A stretch of 64,000 nucleotides of DNA from Pseudoxanthomonas sp. 3HH-4 (GCF_006716465.1 NZ_VFPB01000002.1:310001-374000), one strand, 5' to 3'. Shown: positions 11,679-23,096, numbered from the stretch's first letter. The notes: generated by a model from the sequence alone, not told the origin. Program-made: numbers and translations.

Positions 11679-11984
11679 ATGCCTGTCGCCCTGACCGCTG
11701 CCCAGACCCGTTTCCTGCGCGGCCAGGCCCACGAGCTGAAGGCGCTGCTGCAGATCGGCAACAAGGGTGTCACGCCGGCCTTCATCGCCGAGCTGGATGC
11801 CGTGCTTGAGCAGCACGAACTGGTAAAGGTGAAGGTCGCCGGTGAGGACCGCGACGCCCGCGACGCGATGATCGACGACCTGGCCGACAAGGCCGACGCC
11901 GCCCTGGTGCAGCGCATCGGCCACACGGCCGTGCTGTATCGGCCCAGCAAGGAACGCCGGCACATCGTGCTGCCGCGCGGCTGA
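11679..11984 (+). CDS. yhbY: CRM-domain RNA-binding protein YhbY
   Basis: This 101-residue protein is a single CRM (chloroplast RNA splicing and ribosome maturation) domain. It has KALLQIGNKGVTPAFIAELDAVLEQHELVK split over the first half, then the basic/GxxxxLY-like end (IGHTAVLYRPSKERRH). The family associates with pre-50S ribosomal particles. Divergent placement from rlmE, another 50S maturation factor, is conserved in gammaproteobacteria and fits that role. Confidence 0.95.
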   Translation: MPVALTAAQTRFLRGQAHELKALLQIGNKGVTPAFIAELDAVLEQHELVKVKVAGEDRDARDAMIDDLADKADAALVQRIGHTAVLYRPSKERRHIVLPRG

Positions 11985-12007
11985 TCCCGGCGCGCAGGCC
12001 GCCCGCC

Positions 12008-12385
12008 ATGCAACTGAACCACGAACTGCCCGACTACGCCTTCACCCTCCGGTCCGCCGACGGCCAGTCGGCCCGGGTGAACGACCGTACGCTGTCGGCC
12101 AGCTTCATCCTCTCACCGCAGCAACTCGTCGAAGACTGGCCGGTACGCGACAGCGCTTCGCTTGCACCGGACGATCTGGCGCCGCTGCTGGCGCTGAAGC
12201 CGGAAGTGATCCTGCTGGGCACCGGCGAGCGGCAGGTATTTCCGCCAGCCGCGGTGATGGCCGCCTGCCTGCGCCAGGGGATCGGTCTTGAGGTCATGAC
12301 GAACGCCGCAGCCGCCCGCACGTTCATCGTGCTGGCCAGCGAGTCGCGCAAGGTCGTGGCCGGGTTCCTGCTGGCGCCACGCTGA
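12008..12385 (+). CDS. Mth938-like (DUF498) domain protein
   Basis: The product has 125 residues of the Mth938/DUF498 fold, with the signature PEVILLGTGERQVFPP and a second half LRQGIGLEVMTNAAAARTFIVLASESRKVVAG. Homologues include NDUFAF3 in mitochondria, an assembly factor of complex I, but bacterial members have no settled function. It starts 23 bases after yhbY on the same strand and is probably co-transcribed with it. No signal peptide is seen. Confidence 0.9.
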   Translation: MQLNHELPDYAFTLRSADGQSARVNDRTLSASFILSPQQLVEDWPVRDSASLAPDDLAPLLALKPEVILLGTGERQVFPPAAVMAACLRQGIGLEVMTNAAAARTFIVLASESRKVVAGFLLAPR

Positions 12386-12392
12386 CCGCGTC

Positions 12393-13028
12393 ATGGCGAT
12401 GCGGCACCTGCTCCTGCTGCCCGCCATCCTGTTCGCCACCGCATGCACCCGCACCCCACCGGATGCCGCGCAGCGCTACGACGATTGGCGGCAGGGCGCC
12501 AGCGCACAGAGTCTGATCGCTTACGAACGCATGCTGACCGACGCCGGTGTCGGTGATGTGGTGCCGATGCATGCGCTGCTGCGCTCCAGCCGCCGCTGGC
12601 GGACCTGCCAGGCGCCGGAGTTCCTTCTGCCCCCTTCCGACCGCGCCGCCGCCATCGTGCCGACCCTGCGTGTGGTCGCGCAATTGCAGGCCTTGGGTAT
12701 CGTCGAAGCCGGCAACGTGCGCTCCGGTTACCGTTCCGCCGCACTGAACCGCTGTTCGGGAGGGAGCACGCGCAGCCGCCACCTCCTCAACAATGCGCTG
12801 GACTTCGATCTCGCCGACGGCAGCCAAGCTAGCGCCCTGTGCGAGTTCTGGCGCACGCGGGGTCCGTCGCTGGCGATGGGGCTGGGCTTCTACACGCCGA
12901 CCAGGATCCACATCGATACGTCCGGGCACCGCACCTGGGGCAACGACCACCAGCGCGGAACCTCGCTGTGCGCCACCGGCGCGGCGGGTCAGTCGACCGC
13001 GCGGGCCAACCGCACCCGGACACCGTAG
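12393..13028 (+). CDS. Lipoprotein with M15-type (D-Ala-D-Ala carboxypeptidase-like) domain
   Basis: This 211-residue protein has a lipoprotein signal (lipobox FATAC, Cys18). The central part has NVRSGYRSAALNRCSGG, then SRHLLNNALDFDL (S-x-H-x6-A-x-D type) and RIHIDTSGHRTWG. These three elements match the zinc-binding pattern of peptidase M15 proteins, which cleave peptidoglycan cross-links or stem peptides; His, Asp and the last His would be the ligands. Substrate is unknown. It lies only 7 bases after the Mth938-like gene, and its 3' end overlaps the convergent nuclease-family gene by 40 bases. Confidence 0.8.
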   Translation: MAMRHLLLLPAILFATACTRTPPDAAQRYDDWRQGASAQSLIAYERMLTDAGVGDVVPMHALLRSSRRWRTCQAPEFLLPPSDRAAAIVPTLRVVAQLQALGIVEAGNVRSGYRSAALNRCSGGSTRSRHLLNNALDFDLADGSQASALCEFWRTRGPSLAMGLGFYTPTRIHIDTSGHRTWGNDHQRGTSLCATGAAGQSTARANRTRTP

Positions 13029-13852
13029 TGGTCGGACGGCCAGGCGCCCTTCGCGTCGGACTGGTCAAGGATGATGTCCGCGTCGACGACGCGGAACGCC
13101 TTGCGCTGGGCGAAGACATGATCGATGCGGATCGGTGGATGACCCAGGTGCGTGTTGAGCGTGGTGTGCACCGGCGTGTTGGTGTCCACGCCCGCGTGCG
13201 CCTCCGAGTAGGCCTCAAGGAAGCGCGCACGCAGTGGCGCCAGTTCCGGCGTGTCCGAACGCGTATTGAAGTCGCCGCCGATGATCGAGGGTGCGTCACC
13301 GGCCGTCTCGTCGATCAGCGCGAGCACGCCCGCGATCTGTTCGGCACGTATCGCCCCGCCCTCCGGCTTGTAGTGCAGATGGGTCACGTAGACGTTCAAC
13401 GGCATCCCATGCGCCGTGGTCCGCACCCAGCCCGCATTCCGGTAATCGTCGCGTGGCGCAAGCTTCACTTCACGCGACTGTTCAATCGCGCCTTTGACCA
13501 GGATGGCGTTGCCATACCGTCGCGCTTGTTGCGGCGCATCGGCGGAGAAGAACCGGTACCGGTAGCCGAGGCGTGAGGCCAGCACCTGCGCCTGGTTGGG
13601 CAGCGCGGCATCCTGCAGCACTTCCTGCAACACGATCACATCAGGCGCCAGGGCCTTCAACTCGGCAATGATCATGTCCTGGCGATGAGGCCAGTCCTGC
13701 TTGTCATGCCACAGATTGAGGGTAACCACATCGACGGTCGACGGAGCCTGCGTGCTGCGTGGACGCTGGCACGCGGTCAGGGCCAGTACCAGGATCGCCA
13801 TCACGGCCCCCAGGGCCGGCTTCCGCCATGTCGGCAGGATGATCGCAAACAT
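12989..13852 (-). CDS. Secreted endonuclease/exonuclease/phosphatase-family protein
   Basis: This 287-residue EEP (DNase I-like) protein has an N-terminal lipobox LTAC (Cys28) and is probably a lipoprotein. The catalytic elements are in order: TLNLWHD, VIVLQEVL, YVTHLHYKPEG, IIGGDFNTR, RIDHVFA and the final PSDHYGV. All metal- and phosphate-binding residues expected for the fold are visible, so it should be an active phosphodiesterase or phosphatase. Whether it acts on nucleic acid, lipids or sugar phosphates cannot be told. It ends inside the convergent M15-type gene and starts two bases after the nlpD stop, so it may ride on nlpD transcripts. Confidence 0.88.
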   Translation of the reverse strand: MFAIILPTWRKPALGAVMAILVLALTACQRPRSTQAPSTVDVVTLNLWHDKQDWPHRQDMIIAELKALAPDVIVLQEVLQDAALPNQAQVLASRLGYRYRFFSADAPQQARRYGNAILVKGAIEQSREVKLAPRDDYRNAGWVRTTAHGMPLNVYVTHLHYKPEGGAIRAEQIAGVLALIDETAGDAPSIIGGDFNTRSDTPELAPLRARFLEAYSEAHAGVDTNTPVHTTLNTHLGHPPIRIDHVFAQRKAFRVVDADIILDQSDAKGAWPSDHYGVRVRLARAVD

Positions 13853-13854
13853 GC

Positions 13855-14640
13855 TCAGCGTGCCGGCAGATACTGCAGCGGATCGACAGGTTTTCCGTTG
13901 TGGCGGATCTCGAAGTGAAGCATTTCGCGCGAGGCACCGCTGCTGCCCATTTCCGCGATCTGCTGGCCGGCCTTGATGTTCTGGCCTTCATTCACCAGCC
14001 GCTTGCGGTTGTGGCCGTATGCGGACAGCCAGGCTTCGCTGTGCTTGATGATGATCAGTTCGCCATAGCCCACCAGGCCGGCGCCGGAGTACACCACCAC
14101 ACCGTCCGCCGCCGCGCGCACCGCCTGGCCGCTGCTACCTGCGATGTCGATGCCCTGCTTGGTGGCGTCACCGGCAACGAAACGTCCGATCAGATGTCCT
14201 TCCGCCGGCCAGCGCCACGAGAATCCGGCGTTCACCGGTGCTGGCGTCGCAACAGGGCGCGTGACCGGTGCGGGCGGTGTCGGGCGCGTGGTCGCGCCGG
14301 TGACGGGCTTGGGGGGCTTTGTCGTCGCGGTGGGCCGGCTGCCGACGCTGCCCGGATACAGCTTCAGCGATTGCCCGGGGTAGATCGTGTAGGGCGGCGC
14401 GATGCCGTTCCAACGCGCGAGGTCGTTGACGTCGACCCCATTGCGGAACGCGATGCCGAACAGGGTATCGCCGCGCTGCACGCGCACCGTCGCGCCGGGC
14501 TTGGCCTGAGAAGGTTTGCGGGTCGATGACGAGGACGGCTCGCGAACCACCGTGGTCGAGCAGGCGCCCAGCATCGCCACGGCAAAGCCGATCAGGAGGG
14601 CGCGCGTCATTCGATTGCCGGAGCGGAGCGTCGTGGTCAT
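13855..14640 (-). CDS. nlpD: NlpD/EnvC-type lipoprotein, LysM plus degenerate LytM (M23), probable amidase activator
   Basis: This 261-residue lipoprotein (lipobox MLGAC, Cys27) has a LysM peptidoglycan-binding repeat (VQRGDTLFGIAFRNG..., about 53-97), a Pro/Thr-rich linker and a C-terminal M23 domain. The domain keeps ADGVVVYSGAGLVGYG and EMLHFEIRHNGKPVDP. It lacks the first zinc His of active enzymes (QGIDI instead of HxGxD), as does E. coli NlpD, which activates the amidase AmiC during cell separation. It belongs to the surE-pcm-exoD-nlpD chain. In many gammaproteobacteria rpoS follows nlpD; here a nuclease-family gene does. Confidence 0.92.
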   Translation of the reverse strand: MTTTLRSGNRMTRALLIGFAVAMLGACSTTVVREPSSSSTRKPSQAKPGATVRVQRGDTLFGIAFRNGVDVNDLARWNGIAPPYTIYPGQSLKLYPGSVGSRPTATTKPPKPVTGATTRPTPPAPVTRPVATPAPVNAGFSWRWPAEGHLIGRFVAGDATKQGIDIAGSSGQAVRAAADGVVVYSGAGLVGYGELIIIKHSEAWLSAYGHNRKRLVNEGQNIKAGQQIAEMGSSGASREMLHFEIRHNGKPVDPLQYLPAR

Positions 14641-14677
14641 GCGTGGAGTCGTTTCCTCAAGGCGTGGCTTGGCGGCC

Positions 14678-15331
14678 TCAGCCGGTCAATCGCTGGAACA
14701 GTTCGCGCACCGCGACGCCGCCGCCGCCGATCAGTACGCTGAAGTAGGCGATCGTGCCGATGTTGGCCAGATGGCCCAGCAGGATCGCACCCCCGTCGCG
14801 CTGGATGAAACCGATGGCGTACAGCAACAGCGCCAAGGCTGGCAGGGTATTGCTGAATGGCACGAATCCGAACGGCGCCATCAACAGCAGTGCCGCCAGG
14901 ATGAAAGCAAGATTGTTGAGCGTCCCCTGCCCCGCACCGTCGACGAAGAAGCGCAGGCGGCGCGGCCGGCTGATCTTCTCCATCCTGCGGACCCATACGA
15001 GTCCGCCAATCAGGCCAGGACGCAGGCGATCGGCCGGCAATGCCTTGTCCTTCACGCGCGCCGGCAGCCATAGCGGTCGGTTGATCAACCGGCTTACCCC
15101 GACCAGCAGGATGGCCGCGCCAAACACGGTGCTGACGCCGGGGATCGACACCGGGATCAGGAACACGAGCGTCAGCAGGATGGTCAGCAGAAGCAGGCCT
15201 TCGTCGCTGAAGACATCCAGCAGTTCCCCCAGGCTCAAGGTGTCCGGAGGAAGGCGCTCGATGATGTCCGCCAGTTGCTCACCCAGCGAAGCCTGATCGA
15301 GCGCATCCCCATCATGTTGCGGATCCGTCAC
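14678..15331 (-). CDS. Exopolysaccharide synthesis ExoD-family membrane protein
   Basis: This 217-residue protein has the ExoD pattern. A short acidic N-terminus ends LPPDTLSLGELLDVFSDEG and leads into a hydrophobic pair with LIPVSIPGVSTVFGAAILLVGVSRLI. PLWLPARV and a basic loop follow, then three further membrane segments. ExoD was named for a rhizobial mutant defective in exopolysaccharide and nodule invasion; the biochemical role is unknown. The start is a GTG at 15331, six bases after the pcm stop, so translation is probably coupled to pcm. Its place between pcm and nlpD is a lineage-specific insertion relative to E. coli. Confidence 0.85.
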   Translation of the reverse strand: MTDPQHDGDALDQASLGEQLADIIERLPPDTLSLGELLDVFSDEGLLLLTILLTLVFLIPVSIPGVSTVFGAAILLVGVSRLINRPLWLPARVKDKALPADRLRPGLIGGLVWVRRMEKISRPRRLRFFVDGAGQGTLNNLAFILAALLLMAPFGFVPFSNTLPALALLLYAIGFIQRDGGAILLGHLANIGTIAYFSVLIGGGGVAVRELFQRLTG

Positions 15332-15336
15332 GCCGC

Positions 15337-16014
15337 TCAATCCAGGGTTCCCGACAGCAACGGTACGAATACCACCGGGGCCAGCGTGGTTTCCTCCACG
15401 CTGCCATCCGGGCGCTTCAGCAGGCGTACCAGGGATTGCGAACCACTGCCGCCGACCGGTGCGACAAGCTGCCCGCCCACCGCGAGTTGTTCCACCAGCA
15501 CGGGCACCAGCGCGGGTGCGGCGGCGGTCACGATGATCGCATCGTACGGACCGTGCTCGGCCCAACCGATGCGGCCATCGTCGTGCTTGCTGCGCACGTT
15601 CATTCCCAATTGGCGCAGGCGCTTGCGCGCTTGCCGCAACAGATCGCCGATGCGCTCGACGGTATGCACTTCGAGCCCGAGCATGGCGAGCACTGCCGCC
15701 TGGTAACCCGAACCCGTGCCGATCTCCAGCACCTTCTTCGGCGAGGTCTCCAGCAGCACTTCGGTCATCCTCGCCACCACCCAGGGCTGGGAAATGGTCT
15801 GGCTGTGGCCGATCGGCAGCGCCGTGTCCTCATAGGCACGCGTTGCCAGCGCCTCATCGACGAACAAGTGGCGCGGCAGGGTGCGGATGGCGTTGAGCAC
15901 GCGCTCATCGGCGATGCCGGACTCACGCAGGCGTTCGACCAGGCGATCGCGCACGCGCTGCGAGGTCATCCCCATGCCGACGGCCTCGGGCTGCAGACGC
16001 AACCGTGGCGTCAT
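15337..16014 (-). CDS. pcm: Protein-L-isoaspartate O-methyltransferase
   Basis: Pcm (225 residues) methylates isoaspartyl residues of aged proteins so that they can revert. It has [34 protein letters not shown], the SAM motif [16 protein letters not shown], and a C-terminal [11 protein letters not shown]. The start overlaps the surE stop as ATGA and has GAGGA upstream. The surE-pcm pair is a conserved stationary-phase repair and survival module; here it leads on to exoD and nlpD. Confidence 0.96.
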   Translation of the reverse strand: MTPRLRLQPEAVGMGMTSQRVRDRLVERLRESGIADERVLNAIRTLPRHLFVDEALATRAYEDTALPIGHSQTISQPWVVARMTEVLLETSPKKVLEIGTGSGYQAAVLAMLGLEVHTVERIGDLLRQARKRLRQLGMNVRSKHDDGRIGWAEHGPYDAIIVTAAAPALVPVLVEQLAVGGQLVAPVGGSGSQSLVRLLKRPDGSVEETTLAPVVFVPLLSGTLD

Positions 16015-16790
16015 GGGGAGTCCTCGAGGGCGGCGGTCAACCCACCCACCCACCCGGCGACCTTTTCCAGCGCCTGGTAGCGCGTCAGATCGACATGGAT
16101 CGGCGTGATGGAAATATGGCCGGTGCGCACGGCATGGAAATCGGTACCAGCTCCCGCGTCCTGCTCACGGCCCGCGGGACCGATCCAGTACACCGTATGG
16201 CCGCGCGGGTCAGGCTGCGGCACGCAGGGTTCGGATCGGTGGCGGTTGCCGAGACGGGTGACCTCGAAGCCCCGCAGGTCGGACCATGCCAGGTCGGGGA
16301 CGTTGACGTTGAGGATGGTGTCAGCTGGCAACGGATCGGACTTGAGCCGGGCCACGATCTCCACCGCAGCGCGCGCGGCGGTTTCATAGTGCTTCGCATC
16401 GTGGTTCCGGGTTACCAGCGACATCGCCACCGCCGGCAAGCCTAGGAAGCGGCCTTCCATCGCCGCCGACACCGTGCCGGAGTAGATGACGTCGTCGCCC
16501 AGGTTGGCCGTGTTGTTGATGCCCGACACCACGATGTCGGGCTCGAATTCCAGCATCCCGGTCAATGCGAGGTGCACGCAGTCGGTCGGCGTGCCCGCCA
16601 CGCTGCAGGTGTAGTGATCGATGCGCTTGAGCCGGATCGGCAGGTCCAGCGTCAAGGAATTGCTGGCACCCGAGCGGTCGCGGTCGGGAGCGACCACGTA
16701 CACTTCGTGGCCCGCGCTGCGCAGGCCTTCTGCCAGGATTCGGATGCCGGGGGCGTCGACGCCGTCGTCGTTGCTGACCAGTACGCGCAT
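16011..16790 (-). CDS. surE: 5'/3'-nucleotidase SurE
   Basis: SurE (259 residues) is a metal-dependent nucleoside monophosphate phosphatase linked to stationary-phase survival. Metal ligands are in the N-terminal [13 protein letters not shown]. Further family motifs are [41 protein letters not shown] and the C-terminal [10 protein letters not shown]. The ATG at 16790 has GAGGA upstream; an eight-codon extension is not family-like. It is divergent from the smr gene and coupled to pcm. Confidence 0.97.
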   Translation of the reverse strand: MRVLVSNDDGVDAPGIRILAEGLRSAGHEVYVVAPDRDRSGASNSLTLDLPIRLKRIDHYTCSVAGTPTDCVHLALTGMLEFEPDIVVSGINNTANLGDDVIYSGTVSAAMEGRFLGLPAVAMSLVTRNHDAKHYETAARAAVEIVARLKSDPLPADTILNVNVPDLAWSDLRGFEVTRLGNRHRSEPCVPQPDPRGHTVYWIGPAGREQDAGAGTDFHAVRTGHISITPIHVDLTRYQALEKVAGWVGGLTAALEDSP

Positions 16791-16879
16791 GGGTTTCCTC
16801 AAGGACGGCCCCATGATACCGGAAGCGCGCCGTTGCTTCCCGCGCTTGCGTCACGCGGCGATGCCGCTACGCTGATGGC

Positions 16880-17428
16880 ATGTCCCACTCCACGCCTCCC
16901 GACGACGACGATGCCTCGCTGTTCCGCGACGCGATCGGCGAGGTGCGACGGCTGCAGGAAGCCCCTCCACCGCCACGCAAGCCGCCACCGCGGCCTTCGG
17001 CGCGCATGGCCGAGCGCGACGAGCACGAAGCGCTTGGGGAGTTCCAGCGCGGCATGGAAGCCCTTGATGCAAGGTCCGCCGGCGATGTGCTGAGCTATCG
17101 CCGTGAAGTGCTTTCAGCGCGCGCCTTCCAGCGACTCAAGCGTGGGCAGTTCTCGGTGCAGGACGAACTGGACCTGCACGGAGCCACCGCACTGCAGGCC
17201 GAGGGACTGCTGCGCCGGTTCTTCGCGGAGGCCCATGCGCATGATCACGGCTGCGTGCGCGTGATCCATGGCAAGGGCCAGCGCTCCGATGGCGATGCAC
17301 CGGTATTGAAGAATCTCGTGGACCGGATATTGCGCCAGCGCGCGGACGTGCTGGCGTTCCATTCGGCGCCGCCTGCGCAGGGCGGCACGGGAGCGGTGCT
17401 TGTATTGCTGGCACGAAACCGTCGTTGA
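16880..17428 (+). CDS. Smr-domain protein (SmrA/YdaL-like)
   Basis: This 182-residue protein has a charged, Pro-rich N-terminus and a C-terminal Smr domain with LDLHGATALQAEGLL (about 104-118), RVIHGKGQRS and the end GGTGAVLVLLAR. Smr domains are small nickases or RNA-cleaving modules; the stand-alone E. coli YdaL type cuts RNA or DNA in vitro. In this window it interrupts the truD-surE chain on the opposite strand. Whether it cuts or only binds nucleic acid here is not clear from sequence. Confidence 0.88.
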   Translation: MSHSTPPDDDDASLFRDAIGEVRRLQEAPPPPRKPPPRPSARMAERDEHEALGEFQRGMEALDARSAGDVLSYRREVLSARAFQRLKRGQFSVQDELDLHGATALQAEGLLRRFFAEAHAHDHGCVRVIHGKGQRSDGDAPVLKNLVDRILRQRADVLAFHSAPPAQGGTGAVLVLLARNRR

Positions 17429-17482
17429 TCCCCCCTTGCCGATGTACTGACGGCATGAGGGTGATCACGCAGGAAGTGCAAA

Positions 17483-17707
17483 TCACTGCTTGTCGGTGGT
17501 GCCGTCCTCGATCCGCGGTGGATTCACCCATGTCAGGTGGATGCCACGACGCTTGGCGATCCGCTCGACATAGGCGATGTACTGCTGCTCAGCGGTCAAC
17601 TGACGCTGGACGGGCGGCGATGAACTGGCGGTTCCACGCGTACTGGCGCATGCGGCCAGCAAGGTGCAGACAGACAACACAACTGCAAGGCGAAGCATGG
17701 TGTTCAT
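17483..17707 (-). CDS. Small putative lipoprotein of unknown function
   Basis: This 74-residue protein has an N-terminal signal with lipobox LAAC (Cys20), a Ser/Pro spacer, and a conserved-looking core QLTAEQQYIAYVERIAKRRG followed by IHLTWVNPPR. It lies downstream of truD on the same strand, separated by about 120 bases that contain no gene. I do not recognise a family beyond similar short lipoproteins of this lineage. Mature size is about 55 residues, so a structural or accessory envelope role is more likely than catalysis. Confidence 0.75.
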   Translation of the reverse strand: MNTMLRLAVVLSVCTLLAACASTRGTASSSPPVQRQLTAEQQYIAYVERIAKRRGIHLTWVNPPRIEDGTTDKQ

Positions 17708-17826
17708 GGCGACCCTCCGGCGTGTGGAAAGAACCTGTGGAGCGCCCTCCAGCCGTCAGCTGCGAAAACGGCGCTGGGGACGCCTGTCTCCGCTTATACG
17801 CCTGCTGGACGGCGCTTCCAGTGCCT

Positions 17827-18885
17827 TCAGTCGCGTTCCGACGGACGGTCCTGTGGTAGCGACACATCCCGTGTCGCGCCCAGTTCATGGAGCACTGCGG
17901 TGGCATAGCTCCCGGGCGGCAGCGCGAATCCCAGCCGCAGTACATCCGTCGACAGCCATTGCCAGGCCAGCCCGTCGGGGCGCAATCGCAACGCGCGCCG
18001 TTCCTGCTTCAGCCCCTCGCGCTCCAGCCCTGCCCGCATTGCGGTCGCATCATCGCCCTGCAGCGCAGTCTCTTCGCAAAAGCGCGCGGCAGACTGCACG
18101 CGCGGCTCTCCCTGCCCCCACAACGGACCGGAGGGATGGATGTCGAAGTCCGCGAGTCGCTCCGCCAGCGCCTCGCTCCAGGGTTCCGGCCCGAACACGC
18201 TGCGGCTGCCCGCCAGCGTCCAGACCTCGCCCTCCAGCCCCCGATTCCAGCTGCCATCGGCGATCCGGGCCGCCAGCACCCGGTTGAACAGGGCCGAGCG
18301 GGCCGCCGACAACAGTATCGAGCGCTGTTCGCGACGCACCCGCCGCCCTGCGAACATGGCCAATGCCGCCGCGACATTGCCGCCGTCGCGGCCGAACCGC
18401 TGTTCGCCGAACCAGTTCGGGATGCCGTGTGCGGCGATGTCGCTCAATCGCGCCTCGATGGCATCGGCATCGCCAACAACATCACGCAGCACCAGCTCGA
18501 AGCGATTGCCCGCCAAGGCTCCGCGCGGGAGCTTGCGTGAATGCCAGGTCGACTCGATCACCGCCAGGTCGTCGGACGCAAGGGCCGCCAGATCAGGGGC
18601 CGTCTTGCGCGGCAGATGCACGCTGAAACGTTGCCGCGTTACCGCGTGCCGGTCCTTCAGGCCCGCATACCCCACGCCCATCTCCGCGATGCCCGCCCAC
18701 GCGGCGATGCGCTTCGCCGCGAACTGGGTATTCATGCCGCGCTTCTCGACGGTCAGCAGCAGGTGCTCGCCCTCGCCGGACGGCGCGAAGCCCGGCAATT
18801 CCTCCACGAAGAAGTCTTCCGGCGCGTTGCGCATGGTAGCGGACAGCACGGATGCACCGAATGCACGGGGCAGCTCTTCACTCAC
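17827..18885 (-). CDS. truD: tRNA pseudouridine(13) synthase TruD
   Basis: TruD (352 residues) makes pseudouridine at position 13 of some tRNAs. The catalytic aspartate lies in [16 protein letters not shown] (Asp78). [11 protein letters not shown] at the N-terminus, [13 protein letters not shown] and the C-terminal [12 protein letters not shown] are family signatures. The start is a GTG overlapping the ispF stop (GTGA), giving about the usual family length. Upstream ispD and ispF on the same strand give the conserved gammaproteobacterial order ftsB-ispD-ispF-truD. Confidence 0.95.
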   Translation of the reverse strand: MSEELPRAFGASVLSATMRNAPEDFFVEELPGFAPSGEGEHLLLTVEKRGMNTQFAAKRIAAWAGIAEMGVGYAGLKDRHAVTRQRFSVHLPRKTAPDLAALASDDLAVIESTWHSRKLPRGALAGNRFELVLRDVVGDADAIEARLSDIAAHGIPNWFGEQRFGRDGGNVAAALAMFAGRRVRREQRSILLSAARSALFNRVLAARIADGSWNRGLEGEVWTLAGSRSVFGPEPWSEALAERLADFDIHPSGPLWGQGEPRVQSAARFCEETALQGDDATAMRAGLEREGLKQERRALRLRPDGLAWQWLSTDVLRLGFALPPGSYATAVLHELGATRDVSLPQDRPSERD

Positions 18886-19373
18886 GCCTTCACCAGCAGC
18901 ACGACCGCCTGCGCCGCGATGCCCTCGCCGCGTCCGGTGAACCCCAGCTTCTCGGTGGTGGTGGCCTTGATGCTGACGGCATCGATATCGATGCCCAGGT
19001 CTTCCGCCACGCATGCGCGCATCGCACCGCCATGCGGGCCGACCTTCGGCCGCTCGCAGATTACGGTGACGTCAGCGTTACCGACGCGCCAGCCCAGCTC
19101 AGCGATCAGGGCGTTGCAATGACGCACGAATGCGCGGCTGTCCTCGCCTTTCCAGCGGTCGTCCGACGGCGGAAAGTGCTTGCCGATATCGCCCAGCGCG
19201 AGTGCGCCCAGCATGGCGTCGCACAGCGCATGCAGCACCACGTCACCATCGCTGTGCGCGATCACGCCGCGTTCGTGGGGCACGCGCACGCCCCCGAGCA
19301 TGACATGGTCGCCGTCACCGAAGGCGTGCACATCGAAGCCCTGGCCGATGCGGATGTTCAAGGAGTTCTGCAT
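18882..19373 (-). CDS. ispF: 2-C-methyl-D-erythritol 2,4-cyclodiphosphate synthase
   Basis: IspF (163 residues) cyclises CDP-methylerythritol 2-phosphate in the non-mevalonate isoprenoid route. The zinc ligands are Asp14 and His16 in GQGFDVHAF, plus the His of [28 protein letters not shown] and a variant WKGEDSR loop follow. The ATG at 19373 lies 16 bases after the ispD stop; GTGA overlap with truD follows at the 3' end. IspD, the enzyme two steps earlier, is its upstream neighbour. Confidence 0.96.
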   Translation of the reverse strand: MQNSLNIRIGQGFDVHAFGDGDHVMLGGVRVPHERGVIAHSDGDVVLHALCDAMLGALALGDIGKHFPPSDDRWKGEDSRAFVRHCNALIAELGWRVGNADVTVICERPKVGPHGGAMRACVAEDLGIDIDAVSIKATTTEKLGFTGRGEGIAAQAVVLLVKA

Positions 19374-19389
19374 GTGGATCCCATCTTCC

Positions 19390-20085
19390 TCAGCGGCCAC
19401 GTTGCGCCAGCTCGAACGCGAACCGCGCCAGGTCTGCCGGCGTGGTGATCTTGAAGTTGCTTTCCGAGCCTTCCACCAACAGCGGCCGCAGGCCCAGGCG
19501 CTCCATCGCCATCGCCTCGTCGGTGACTTCCACACCGTCGGCCGTGGCGGCCTCCAGTGCGCGGGTCAGCTGCAGGCGGCGGAACAACTGCGGGGTGAAG
19601 GCACGCCACAGGCGCTCGCGCGGCTCGGTGGCATCGATGCCGCCATCGTCGCCCGCACGCTTCAACGTGTCACGCACGGGGGCGGCGAGGATGGCGCCGA
19701 CCGGATCGTTGCGGCCGCGTTCCAGCAGCTGCGAAAGGTCTGCGAGCGACAGGTTCGGACGCGCTGCGTCGTGCACCAGCACGAAGTCATCCGCGCGCAC
19801 ATCGCCCGGCAGCGACTGCAGGCCGGCCAGCACGGACGCCGCACGGCTCGCACCACCGACGCAGGCGCGCACCGACTTGCCCGCGAACTCGGTCCAGCGC
19901 GGCCAGTCCTGGTCGTTCTCGGAGACCGGCACCACCGCACCCTCCACCGCGTCATGCGCGAACAGGGCCGCCAGCGTGTGCGCAATCAGGGGGGCGCCAT
20001 CGACAACGAGATATTGCTTGGGAAGCTCGCCGCCGAAGCGCGTACCGCGCCCGGCGGCAGGCACGACGGCCCAGATACGGGCCAT
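19390..20085 (-). CDS. ispD: 2-C-methyl-D-erythritol 4-phosphate cytidylyltransferase
   Basis: IspD (231 residues) activates methylerythritol phosphate with CTP. It has the nucleotide-binding [17 protein letters not shown] (residues 9-25), the central [11 protein letters not shown] and the C-terminal [16 protein letters not shown]. The start ATG shares one base with the ftsB stop (TGATG), indicating translational coupling. It lies between the divisome gene ftsB and ispF. Confidence 0.96.
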   Translation of the reverse strand: MARIWAVVPAAGRGTRFGGELPKQYLVVDGAPLIAHTLAALFAHDAVEGAVVPVSENDQDWPRWTEFAGKSVRACVGGASRAASVLAGLQSLPGDVRADDFVLVHDAARPNLSLADLSQLLERGRNDPVGAILAAPVRDTLKRAGDDGGIDATEPRERLWRAFTPQLFRRLQLTRALEAATADGVEVTDEAMAMERLGLRPLLVEGSESNFKITTPADLARFAFELAQRGR

Positions 20086-20435
20086 CAGGGAACGGGCTCC
20101 TCGACATCACCGTCGCTTCCCGCCTCGTCGCTGGTCGCGACCGGTGTCGGCGCAGCCGGTTCGACCACGCGATAGAACTTCTCGCCCGGCTTGATCATGC
20201 CCAGCTCGCTGCGTGCCCGCTCCTCCACCGCCGACTCACCGGACTTGAGGTCCTCGACTTCGGCGGCGAGCGCGTCGTTGCGCTCCTGCAGGCCGGCATT
20301 CTCGCGTTTCTGCGATTCGACCTGCTGTTCAAGCGCGACGACCTGGCCGGAACTGCCCACCCCGAACCAGAACTTGTACTGCAGCCATCCCAGCAGCAGT
20401 ACAAGCACCAGCAGCAGCCAGGGCGCCTTGCGCAT
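20085..20435 (-). CDS. ftsB: Cell division protein FtsB
   Basis: FtsB (116 residues) is a small bitopic divisome protein that forms a complex with FtsL and FtsQ and helps activate septal wall synthesis. A membrane segment (residues 5-20, [16 protein letters not shown]) is followed by a coiled coil (about 30-72: [20 protein letters not shown]). A short domain ending [18 protein letters not shown]-like ([15 protein letters not shown]) follows. The acidic C-terminal tail ([14 protein letters not shown]) is longer than in E. coli. It starts three bases after the eno stop. Confidence 0.94.
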   Translation of the reverse strand: MRKAPWLLLVLVLLLGWLQYKFWFGVGSSGQVVALEQQVESQKRENAGLQERNDALAAEVEDLKSGESAVEERARSELGMIKPGEKFYRVVEPAAPTPVATSDEAGSDGDVEEPVP

Positions 20436-20438
20436 GGA

Positions 20439-22242
<1,804 letters not shown>

Positions 22243-22243
<1 letters not shown>

Positions 22244-23076
22244 CAGACCGAACTCTCCAGAAAACCGTTCTTCTTGGTGATCGAATCCAGCGCCAGCAGC
22301 GTTTCCAGCAGCGCTTCCATCTTGTCCAGCGGCCAGGCATTCGGCCCATCGGACAGGGCCTGGGCTGGGTCCGGGTGGGTTTCGGCGAACAGGCCCGCCA
22401 CGCCCACGGCAACCGCCGCACGCGCCAGCACCGGTACGAATTCGCGCTGACCGCCCGAACTGGTGCCCTGCCCACCCGGCAACTGCACCGAATGCGTCGC
22501 ATCGAACACCACCGGGCACCCGGTATCGCGCATCACGCTCAGCGAGCGCATGTCGCTGACAAGGTTGTTGTAGCCGAAGGACGCGCCGCGCTCACAGACC
22601 ATGATGTCCTGGTTGCCGGTGGACTTGGCCTTCTCGACGACCGGCTTCATGTCCCACGGCGAGAGGAACTGGCCCTTCTTGATGTTGACCGGCCTGCCGG
22701 CCGAGCAGACCTTCCTGATGAAGTCCGTCTGGCGCACGAGGAAGGCCGGGGTCTGCAGCACGTCGACGACGGCCGCGACTTCGTCCATCGGCGTGTACTC
22801 GTGCACATCGGTCAGTACCGGCACACCCACCTGCTTCTTCACCGCGTCCAGCACCTTCAGCCCTTCTTCCATGCCCGGGCCGCGGAAGCTGGTACCGGAC
22901 GTGCGATTGGCCTTGTCGAAGCTGGACTTGAAGATGAAGTTCATCCCCAGCTTCCCGGTGATTTCCTTCAGGCGGCCGGCGACGTCGATCTGCAACTGCA
23001 TCGACTCGATCACGCACGGGCCGGCGATCAGGAACAGAGGCTGGTCAAGGCCGACTTCAAAACCGCAGAGTTTCAT
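22243..23076 (-). CDS. kdsA: 3-deoxy-8-phosphooctulonate (KDO-8-P) synthase
   Basis: KdsA (277 residues) condenses arabinose 5-phosphate with phosphoenolpyruvate for lipopolysaccharide inner-core KDO. It has [11 protein letters not shown] near the start, [55 protein letters not shown] and [13 protein letters not shown]. The ATG at 23076 gives standard length. Its neighbour eno supplies phosphoenolpyruvate in metabolism, which may explain the clustering (inference). The 3' end shares one base with the next gene. Confidence 0.97.
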
Positions 23077-23096
23077 GCATTCACCTTTGGTCAGAG

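Noticed and set aside
13855-14640. NlpD as an active endopeptidase
   Set aside because: The first zinc His of the M23 site is replaced (QGIDI), which matches the non-enzymatic amidase activators.
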